Of a stretch of DNA of 64,000 nucleotides, positions 1-6,567 are shown in pieces. The stretch comes from Clostridium sp. AM49-4BH. GTDB taxonomy: Bacteria; Bacillota; Clostridia; Lachnospirales; Lachnospiraceae. How positions within the stretch are numbered: position 1 is the first letter of the stretch; every line of letters begins with the position of its first letter. The stretch covers positions 75,537-139,536 of the forward strand of contig NZ_QUFB01000002.1 of the NCBI RefSeq assembly GCF_003478335.1, given 5' to 3'. Position numbers and translations under genes: made by a program. The notes under the pieces were generated by a model, which worked only from the letters and a program-made list of their open reading frames with translations, had not been told where the DNA came from and made no database searches.

Positions 1-1710
1 GTCAAAAACATCAAATTGGCACCATCACCTGAGTGGATGCAGAGAAGACTGGCGTCTGTTGGTATTCGTCCGATCAATAATATTGTTGATATTACCAACT
101 ATGTTATGGAAGAGTTTGCGCAGCCAATGCACGCATATGATCTGGATACGATCGAGGATCACAAGATCGTAGTCCGTAAGGCAAACGCCGGTGAGCCGTT
201 TAAGACATTAGATGGACAGGAGCGCACCTTAGATGACAGTATGTTAATGATCTGTGACGGTAAGAAACCGATCGGTCTTGCCGGTATTATGGGTGGTGAA
301 AATTCCATGATCACAGATGATGTAAAGACAATGTTGTTTGAGGCTGCTACATTCGATGGGACGAACATCCGTCTGTCCGGAAAGAAGCTTGGTATGCGTA
401 CCGATGCGCAGGCAAAATTTGAAAAAGGACTGGATCCGAACAATGCAATGGATGCAATGGATCGTGCCTGCCAGTTGATCGAAGAACTGGGCGCCGGTGA
501 AGTGGTTGGCGGTGCAGTGGACTTTTACCCGGTAAAGAAAGAGCCGCTCCGCATTGCGTATGATCCGGCTAAGATCAACGCACTTCTTGGAACGGATATT
601 TCAGAAGAAGATATGATTCGTTACTTTGAAACGATCGATCTTCCGGTAGACCGCGAGAAGAGAGAAGTAATTGTACCGACCTGGCGTCAGGATCTGGAGC
701 GTATGGCAGATCTTGCAGAGGAAGTTGCAAGATTTTACGGTTATGATAACATTCCGATGACGCTGCCAAGCGGTGCTGCAACGTCCGGTGGATTATCTCA
801 GAAATTACAGCACGAAGATATGGTTCGTGAAGTAGTTGAAAATTACGGTTTCTGCGAGGGTATGACATTCTCGTTTGAAAGCCCGAAAGTATATGATAAA
901 CTGAATCTTTCCGAGGATGATGTGCTTCGCAAGAGTATTCAGATCACGAATCCTTTGGGTGAGGATTACAGTGTAATGCGTACTTCCGCACTTGGTGGAA
1001 TGTTAACTTCTCTGGCTACGAACTTTAAGCGGCGTAATCAGGAAGTGCGCTTATATGAGCTTGCCAATGTTTACCTTCCAAAGCAGCTTCCGCTTACTGA
1101 ACTGCCGGATGAGAGAATGCAGCTCACGCTCGGTATGTATGGTAAGGTTGATTTCTTTGATATGAAGGGTGTCGTACAGGCTGTGTTAGAGCGTATGGGG
1201 ATTAAGGCAGCTGCTGTGAAGTACGATCCAAATGCCGGGAAGAGTTTCCTGCATCCGGGCAGACAGGCAGTTGTTACCTGTGGTGGACAGAGTGTTGCTT
1301 ATTTGGGAGAAGTGCATCCGGAAGTTCAGAAAAACTTCGGTATCGGTACACGTGCTTATTTAGCAGTTGTTGATATGAAGGTTGTCAGCAGTTTGGCTGA
1401 TTTTGATGTTAAGTATGAAGGTGTTGCCAAGTTCCCGGCAATGACACGCGATATTAGTTTAACAATGAGCAAAGATGTTTTGGCAGGCGAAGTGGAGGAG
1501 ATCATCCGCATTCGTGGAGGTAAATTGTTAGAGTCTTGCGAATTGTTTGATATTTATGAGGGAGAGCAGTTGACGAGAGGATATAAATCTTTGGCTTATA
1601 AGATTGTATTTAGAGCGTCAGACCGTACGTTGACTGATGATGAAGTCAACAAGTGTATGGATAAGATTATGAATGGACTGGGCGAGAAGAATGTAGTACT
1701 TCGTCAATAG
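1..1710 (+). CDS. pheT: Phenylalanine-tRNA ligase beta subunit, 5' truncated by window edge
   Basis: This is the beta subunit of the alpha2-beta2 phenylalanyl-tRNA synthetase, which charges tRNA-Phe in the cytoplasm. The frame is open from base 1, so the TTG at 16 is internal and not the start. About 569 codons are visible of a family length near 800, so the N-terminal tRNA-binding and B1 regions lie outside the window. Visible parts are the B3/B4 editing domain (around PEWMQRRL and HAYDLDTI), the B5 domain, the catalytic-like core and a C-terminal ferredoxin-fold anticodon-binding domain (KFPAMTRDISLTM to the end). pheS is expected just upstream. The gene ends 19 bp before the VanZ-like gene. 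Identity is certain; only the 5' end is missing. Confidence 0.97.
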   Translation, partial: VKNIKLAPSPEWMQRRLASVGIRPINNIVDITNYVMEEFAQPMHAYDLDTIEDHKIVVRKANAGEPFKTLDGQERTLDDSMLMICDGKKPIGLAGIMGGENSMITDDVKTMLFEAATFDGTNIRLSGKKLGMRTDAQAKFEKGLDPNNAMDAMDRACQLIEELGAGEVVGGAVDFYPVKKEPLRIAYDPAKINALLGTDISEEDMIRYFETIDLPVDREKREVIVPTWRQDLERMADLAEEVARFYGYDNIPMTLPSGAATSGGLSQKLQHEDMVREVVENYGFCEGMTFSFESPKVYDKLNLSEDDVLRKSIQITNPLGEDYSVMRTSALGGMLTSLATNFKRRNQEVRLYELANVYLPKQLPLTELPDERMQLTLGMYGKVDFFDMKGVVQAVLERMGIKAAAVKYDPNAGKSFLHPGRQAVVTCGGQSVAYLGEVHPEVQKNFGIGTRAYLAVVDMKVVSSLADFDVKYEGVAKFPAMTRDISLTMSKDVLAGEVEEIIRIRGGKLLESCELFDIYEGEQLTRGYKSLAYKIVFRASDRTLTDDEVNKCMDKIMNGLGEKNVVLRQ

Positions 1711-1729
1711 TCGCAGAAAGGGATATGAT

Positions 1730-2206
1730 GTGAGAAAAGAGCATAAGCAGAGGATTCGAATAATATCGTGGATATTATTTGGCATATATCTGATCATGAT
1801 GGTATATTTTTTGTTTTTCAGTGAGCAGATGGGACGTGTACCACGGGATACGTACCAATACAATTTGCATCCGTTTGCTGAGATTAAGCGGTATCTGTAT
1901 TATGCCGGCAGAGTGGGGACAGCATTGGTGCTGCTAAACCTGCTAGGCAATATCATATGTTTCATTCCATATGGATTTGTAATACCGGTACTGTCTGTGC
2001 GATGCAGCAGTTTTGGTAAGATCCTTCTGCTAAGTTTTTTGGCATCATTACTGGTAGAGAGTATACAATTAGTGTCCAAGTTAGGATCGTTTGATGTAGA
2101 TGACATTATGCTGAATACACTAGGAGGCATATTGGGATATGTATTGTTTCGATGCTGCAATGCGATACTTCATATTTGGAACAAAAAACGAAACTCACCA
2201 AGTTAG
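1730..2206 (+). CDS. VanZ-like family membrane protein
   Basis: A 158-residue polytopic membrane protein of the VanZ-like family. The family is named after the teicoplanin-resistance accessory protein, but most members have no known function. It starts with GTG behind an AGAAAGGGA ribosome-binding site. About four hydrophobic segments are visible (roughly residues 10-30, 63-85, 93-112 and 127-145), with the family-typical stretch NLLGNIICFIPYGF and the C-terminal SFDVDDIMLNTLGGILGY. It follows pheT by 19 bp and may be read through from it. No resistance cluster is nearby, so a glycopeptide role should not be assumed. Confidence 0.85.
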   Translation: MRKEHKQRIRIISWILFGIYLIMMVYFLFFSEQMGRVPRDTYQYNLHPFAEIKRYLYYAGRVGTALVLLNLLGNIICFIPYGFVIPVLSVRCSSFGKILLLSFLASLLVESIQLVSKLGSFDVDDIMLNTLGGILGYVLFRCCNAILHIWNKKRNSPS

Positions 2207-2237
2207 CGGGTTATCTTGGGGTATGGAGGATTAGTAC

Positions 2238-2573
2238 ATGGCGAGAAAAAAGAAGGAAAGAGAATCTTCTCTACATTTGACAGACAAGCATCATCCGTTA
2301 TTAGGCATTGTTGCTACGTTGTTGGCGGTTTTGTCGGCAGGGATGTTTGGCGCTGCCTGCGTTGCTGCAAGCGGGAGTAATGGTCATGCAGGTTTGTTAG
2401 TCGGATTCGTTGGAATCTGTAGTTTGGTCGTGGCAGGTGTTGGTTTCGTGCTGGCATGGATCAGTCTTCATCAGGAAGATATCCGTCCGCATTTTCCAAC
2501 AATTGCATCTATATGTAATGGGCTGTTAGTTATCTTTTATCTGATGCTCTATATATGGGGGACCATCGTTTGA
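2238..2573 (+). CDS. Small three-helix membrane protein (DUF6142-like)
   Basis: A 111-residue protein with a basic N-terminus (MARKKKERE) and three hydrophobic segments at about residues 22-46, 52-75 and 88-110. It resembles the small DUF6142 family seen in Clostridia; that assignment is from memory of the family pattern and is tentative. It lies 31 bp after the VanZ-like gene, with ATG at 2238. Function is unknown. The neighbour downstream is another membrane-anchored protein, so the three small genes may form one unit. Confidence 0.7.
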   Translation: MARKKKERESSLHLTDKHHPLLGIVATLLAVLSAGMFGAACVAASGSNGHAGLLVGFVGICSLVVAGVGFVLAWISLHQEDIRPHFPTIASICNGLLVIFYLMLYIWGTIV

Positions 2574-2621
2574 TCTATGTTTGCATCAAACGTTTTATTG
2601 TAGAAAGGAGAACCATTACGT

Positions 2622-3431
2622 ATGGCAGTTCATTTTTCTGATGAGGAAAAAGAAAAACTGAAACAAGACAAAGCATCTATTTATGAGGATCATACCGATG
2701 AGGCGATCAAAGAGGAGATTAAAAATCTATCTTGGAAAGGTAAGTTGAAGCAGTTTCAGCAATATTATCTCAAGGGAGTGATCATAGCGGTCGTGATCAT
2801 AGCGATGATCGGACTGCAGGTATATGATGCGGTCACAAAGGCAGATGTCCTGCTGTTTATCTGTGTGCAGGGAGATGTTATTGATGATGATAATGTAGAA
2901 AAGATCCAAAAGGCATTGAACGAGTATTTAGGATATCAAGATGGCAAGGAAACCGTTCGCCTGTCTTTAGATGGAGATGATCAGCAGATCCAGACATTTC
3001 TGTATTCCGGCACGGCAGATCTTTTGATCTGTTCGGAGGAGAATTTAGAAAAATGGGGGCATGCCGGCTATTTTTATTCGGAAAACGGCAAGGATGGTGC
3101 AAAAGGCAATGAAGAGGTTGCGTTTTATTCGGAATATCCGGAAAAATATCGTCGATACACGCAGTATATTTCCGGAGAGGATGTACGCAGCAATACCACG
3201 GACAAGAACATGAAGGCATCCGATAAAACGCAGTATTTTACCGGTTTATCACTCGAAGACAGCGACAAATATAAACAGCTTGGTGGTATGCTGCCGGATC
3301 CGGTCATTGCAATGAGCAATGAGTCAAAACATCCGGAAGATGCGGAGAAGATCATTCGCTATTTGATGGATAACTCCCTAAAGTGGAATCTCAAGATCAA
3401 AACGGCGTCAGATGGGCAGAATACGAAGTAG
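2622..3431 (+). CDS. Membrane-anchored extracytoplasmic protein of unknown function
   Basis: A 269-residue protein with a charged cytoplasmic N-terminus of about 50 residues, one transmembrane helix (about residues 51-68, GVIIAVVIIAMIGLQVY) and an extracytoplasmic domain of about 200 residues. The start is ATG 2622 behind AGAAAGGAGAA. The outer domain contains TADLLICSEENLEKW and ends in PEDAEKIIRYLMD, a pattern reminiscent of a small periplasmic-binding-like fold, but no family is recognised with confidence. It is the last gene before the amt promoter and probably closes the transcription unit that begins with pheT. No function is claimed. Confidence 0.75.
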   Translation: MAVHFSDEEKEKLKQDKASIYEDHTDEAIKEEIKNLSWKGKLKQFQQYYLKGVIIAVVIIAMIGLQVYDAVTKADVLLFICVQGDVIDDDNVEKIQKALNEYLGYQDGKETVRLSLDGDDQQIQTFLYSGTADLLICSEENLEKWGHAGYFYSENGKDGAKGNEEVAFYSEYPEKYRRYTQYISGEDVRSNTTDKNMKASDKTQYFTGLSLEDSDKYKQLGGMLPDPVIAMSNESKHPEDAEKIIRYLMDNSLKWNLKIKTASDGQNTK

Positions 3432-3502
3432 TCAAAATTTTAGATTCATTTTTGAAAAAATTTAGGAATTTTCACAAATTGATAAAAAAATGAAAATAAA
3501 GG

Positions 3503-3530
3503 TTGACGAAAATTTATTTTCTGCTATAAT
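3503..3530 (+). promoter_or_regulatory. Sigma-A promoter of amt-glnK fusion gene
   Basis: TTGACG at 3503-3508 and a consensus TATAAT at 3525-3530 with a 16-bp spacer. Transcription would start near 3537, only a few bases before a strong hairpin and about 170 bases before the amt start codon. Confidence 0.8.
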
Positions 3531-3542
3531 TTCAGTTATGAC

Positions 3543-3578
3543 AAAGGTGTCACGAAGAGAATTCGTGGCACCTTTTTT
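3543..3578 (+). terminator. Terminator-like hairpin in the amt leader (possible attenuator)
   Basis: AAAGGTGTCACGAA pairs with TTCGTGGCACCTTT across a short loop (one G-U pair), followed by a run of T residues to 3578. This has the form of an intrinsic terminator but sits just after the promoter and upstream of amt, so it may work as an attenuator. It could also end an earlier transcript. No alternative anti-terminator structure was worked out. Confidence 0.7.
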
Positions 3579-3707
3579 CGTTTCATTGATAATTTTTTGG
3601 TGAAACGGGCAAGGTCAACATTTGATGTCCTAATTAACGTCCGGACAACGTATTCATTTATGAATTGGGATCATATGAAAAACTACAACAAAAAGGAGGA
3701 TATCGTT

Positions 3708-5501
3708 ATGTCAAAAGAAGTGATTACTTATATTAACGAGAATCTATATGGTATTTGGTTTTTGATCGGTGCCGCATTAGTATTTTGGATGCAGGCCGGA
3801 TTCGCAATGGTTGAGACAGGTTTTACAAGAGCAAAAAATGCAGGTAACATCATCATGAAAAACCTGATGGACTTCTGTATTGGAACCGTGACATTCATTT
3901 TGATCGGTGCATCATTGCTCTTGGGCGAGGATTTCCTGGGATTTATCGGAAAACCCGGCTTGGATATTTTTACAGCTTACAAGGATTTTGATTACTCCGC
4001 ATTTGTATTTAACTTAGTATTCTGTGCCACAACGGCAACGATCGTTTCCGGTGCAATGGCAGAGCGTACCAAGTTCTTATCTTACTGTGTATACTCTGCA
4101 GTAATCTCTGCTTTTATCTATCCGATCGAGGCACATTGGATCTGGGGTGGCGGTTGGCTGTCTCAGATAGGATTCCATGATTTTGCGGGATCTTGTGCGA
4201 TCCATATGGTTGGTGGTATCTCAGCGCTGATCGGTGCTAAAATACTTGGACCTCGTATTGGAAAGTACAGTGTACGTACCGGTAAGCCGCATGCTATTCC
4301 GGGACATAATATTCCAATCGGTGCACTTGGTGTATTCATCCTGTGGTTAGGCTGGTATGGATTTAACGGTGCAGCAGCAACGTCATTAAGAGATTTAGGA
4401 TCTATCTTCCTTACAACAACAATTTCTCCTGCAATTGCTACTGTAGTATGTATGATCTTTACTTGGATCAAATATGGCAGCCCGGATGTTTCTATGTGTT
4501 TGAATGCTTCTCTTGCAGGTTTGGTTGCGATCACTGCACCTTGTGATGTAACAGATGCAGCAGGTGCAGTAGTGATCGGTGCTGTAGCCGGATTGTTGGT
4601 AGTGTTTGGTGTATGGTTGTTAGATTATAAGTTGAAGATTGATGATCCGGTAGGTGCCGTAGCAGTACATATGATGAACGGTATCTGGGGTACATTTGCA
4701 ACAGGTTTATTTGCAACTAAGTCAGCACCGGGCTTCCAGATTGCATTAGATAACGGTGCGATCAAATCACAGGGTCTTTTCTATGGCGGTGGATTTGGTC
4801 AGCTTGGATTACAGTGTTTGGGTATCCTTTCTGTAGCAGCTTGGACGGCAGTAACAATTTCTATTGCTTTCTTAGTGATCAAAGCAACTCTTGGTCTTCG
4901 TGTTACACCGGAAGAAGAGCTTCGTGGTCTGGATGTTACAGAGCATGGCATGCCATCTTCCTATGCAGACTTTATGCCAGCCGGCGATATGTTCTACTCT
5001 AGAGGAACATCTGCTGAGATGTTGAAGGGTGAGGTTCCGATCGACAAGGCAGTGGAGGTTGTCAAGGTGACAGGCCGCGAGCCGGTTATTCCACCGACAG
5101 CGACAGCTCCTGTCAGAAGTGCACAGGCAAAGGATTCCGATGCTCCAAAGATCACCAAGATCTCTATCGTATGTCAGCAGAGCAAGTTCGAGGATCTGAA
5201 GATTGCCATGAACAATATTGGTGTCAGCGGTATTACCGTAACACAGGTTCTTGGATGTGGAACACAGAAGGGTATTACGACAAGATATCGTGGTGCAGAA
5301 TTGGATGTTATCCTGTTGCCTAAGATGAAAGTTGAAGTTATCGTCAGTGCCGTTCCGGTAGAAGATGTTATCGAAGCAGCCAGAAAGGCTCTTTACACCG
5401 GCAACATTGGCGATGGTAAGATCTTTGTATACGATGTTGAAAATGTCGTAAAGGTTCGTACCGGTGAGGCTGGATTTGATGCTTTGCAGGGCGAAAATTA
5501 A
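3708..5501 (+). CDS. amt: Ammonium transporter fused to a PII signalling domain
   Basis: A 597-residue fusion of an Amt/MEP/Rh ammonium channel (residues 1 to about 400) with a C-terminal PII/GlnK domain (about 481-597). The channel's twin histidines are H166 (AIHMVGG) and H321 (AVHMMNG). The PII part keeps the T-loop YRGAE (527-531) and the TGNIGDGKIF stretch, but leucine (L532) stands where the uridylylated tyrosine of GlnB/GlnK lies. In separate Amt/GlnK pairs, GlnK plugs the channel when nitrogen is plentiful; here the plug is tethered, and control by uridylylation is not possible at that residue. The start is ATG 3708 behind AAGGAGG; the frame stays open upstream to 3597 but that part has no ribosome-binding site and lacks Amt character. 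Confidence 0.95.
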   Translation: MSKEVITYINENLYGIWFLIGAALVFWMQAGFAMVETGFTRAKNAGNIIMKNLMDFCIGTVTFILIGASLLLGEDFLGFIGKPGLDIFTAYKDFDYSAFVFNLVFCATTATIVSGAMAERTKFLSYCVYSAVISAFIYPIEAHWIWGGGWLSQIGFHDFAGSCAIHMVGGISALIGAKILGPRIGKYSVRTGKPHAIPGHNIPIGALGVFILWLGWYGFNGAAATSLRDLGSIFLTTTISPAIATVVCMIFTWIKYGSPDVSMCLNASLAGLVAITAPCDVTDAAGAVVIGAVAGLLVVFGVWLLDYKLKIDDPVGAVAVHMMNGIWGTFATGLFATKSAPGFQIALDNGAIKSQGLFYGGGFGQLGLQCLGILSVAAWTAVTISIAFLVIKATLGLRVTPEEELRGLDVTEHGMPSSYADFMPAGDMFYSRGTSAEMLKGEVPIDKAVEVVKVTGREPVIPPTATAPVRSAQAKDSDAPKITKISIVCQQSKFEDLKIAMNNIGVSGITVTQVLGCGTQKGITTRYRGAELDVILLPKMKVEVIVSAVPVEDVIEAARKALYTGNIGDGKIFVYDVENVVKVRTGEAGFDALQGEN

Positions 5502-5546
5502 TAAGATCTCATAAAAAGTTTTTCTCTAATATAATATATTGCAATA

Positions 5547-5582
5547 AAAAGGAGCTGTGCGCCGGGCGTACAGCTCCTTTTC
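5547..5582 (+). terminator. Intrinsic terminator after amt
   Basis: AAAAGGAGCTGT and ACAGCTCCTTTT form a stem around a GC-rich loop 46 bp downstream of the amt stop codon. The A/T flanks would also let it act in the opposite direction. Confidence 0.8.
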
Positions 5583-5654
5583 GGCTGAACAGGAAATTGT
5601 TGTTATCTGGTATGATGCCTTGTAAAACACAAGCTTTTCTCTTTTGGATCAGAA

Positions 5655-5699
5655 TCTTAATAATTCTTAATAAACAAATGACAGGTTTTATTGTATAAT
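5655..5699 (+). promoter_or_regulatory. Promoter with tandem 9-bp repeats before the response regulator
   Basis: TCTTAATAA occurs twice in direct repeat (5655-5663 and 5665-5673, 10-bp period), immediately upstream of a TATAAT at 5694-5699. The second copy covers the place where a -35 box should be, and no good TTGACA is present. Tandem repeats one helical turn apart over a poor -35 are typical of OmpR/PhoB-type activator sites, so autoregulation by the downstream regulator is a plausible inference. Confidence 0.5.
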
Positions 5700-5769
5700 G
5701 TCTTTAGCAAATTATTTGCATTTCAATAGAGTCTCAAAGATTGGGCCGGAAAGGTATGGTTAGGGAAGA

Positions 5770-6477
5770 ATGAAGAGAATATTAGTATGTGATGACGATC
5801 ATGAAATTGTGCAGGCAATCTGCGTGTATTTAACAGATGCCGGATTTGAAATTGTGCAGGCATATAGCGGTAAAGAAGCGTTACAGTGTGTGTTAGATCC
5901 TGATCAGCAGATCGATCTGATCATTATGGATGTGATGATGCCGGAAGTAAATGGAATTGAAGCGACGAAGAAGATACGCGAATTATATAATATACCGATC
6001 ATTATGTTGTCGGCAAAATCAGAAGATGAAGATAAGATCACAGGATTAAAGATCGGTGCGGATGATTACATGACAAAGCCGTTTAATCCGGAAGAGTTGG
6101 TGGCACGTGTGGAATCTCAGCTTCGACGGATCGAGATGATACGCGAGGGCAAGAATAAGCGCAGTAATGTGATTCGGATCGGTGGATTAGAGGTAGACGA
6201 ATCAGAGTCAGATGTTACGGTAGACGGTCGAAAGGTGCGTTTGACACCGATAGAGCATCGGATCCTTCTGTTTTTGGTACGCAATGCTGGAACGACCTAC
6301 TCATCGACAGAATTATATGAAAATATTTGGGGAGAGATTCCGGTCGACACCAAAAATATTGTGGCTGTTCATATTCGTCATATACGTGAAAAGATTGAGA
6401 TCGATCCCAAGAATCCACGTTATGTCAAAGTAGTGTGGGGACGTGGTTATAAGATTCAATCACAGACAGAGAATTGA
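5770..6477 (+). CDS. OmpR-family response regulator
   Basis: A 235-residue two-component response regulator. The N-terminal receiver domain has the acidic pocket CDDD (residues 7-10), phosphoacceptor D54 (IIMDVMMP), S81 and K103 (MTKPF). The C-terminal winged-helix DNA-binding domain covers about residues 132-232 and ends YVKVVWGRGYKI. It resembles VanR-like regulators, but the target is unknown. The sensor kinase gene begins about 90 bp downstream on the same strand, so the two are a cognate pair. Tandem TCTTAATAA repeats in its promoter suggest autoregulation. Confidence 0.93.
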   Translation: MKRILVCDDDHEIVQAICVYLTDAGFEIVQAYSGKEALQCVLDPDQQIDLIIMDVMMPEVNGIEATKKIRELYNIPIIMLSAKSEDEDKITGLKIGADDYMTKPFNPEELVARVESQLRRIEMIREGKNKRSNVIRIGGLEVDESESDVTVDGRKVRLTPIEHRILLFLVRNAGTTYSSTELYENIWGEIPVDTKNIVAVHIRHIREKIEIDPKNPRYVKVVWGRGYKIQSQTEN

Positions 6478-6567
6478 TCACTGGTAATACGGTAGAAGGC
6501 TGTAGTGTCTTGGCACACGACGACCTGCAGTATGATTTACAATTGGTGTGCAGAAATGAGGTTCTAT

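Noticed and set aside
1730..2206. VanZ-like gene as a glycopeptide resistance determinant
   Set aside because: No vanH/A/X genes are present; the family is widespread with unknown roles, and the two-component system at 5770 is separated by the amt unit.
3597..3707. Upstream extension of the Amt frame by 37 codons
   Set aside because: It begins at TTG without a ribosome-binding site right after the leader hairpin, and the residues do not look like Amt; AAGGAGG precedes ATG 3708.
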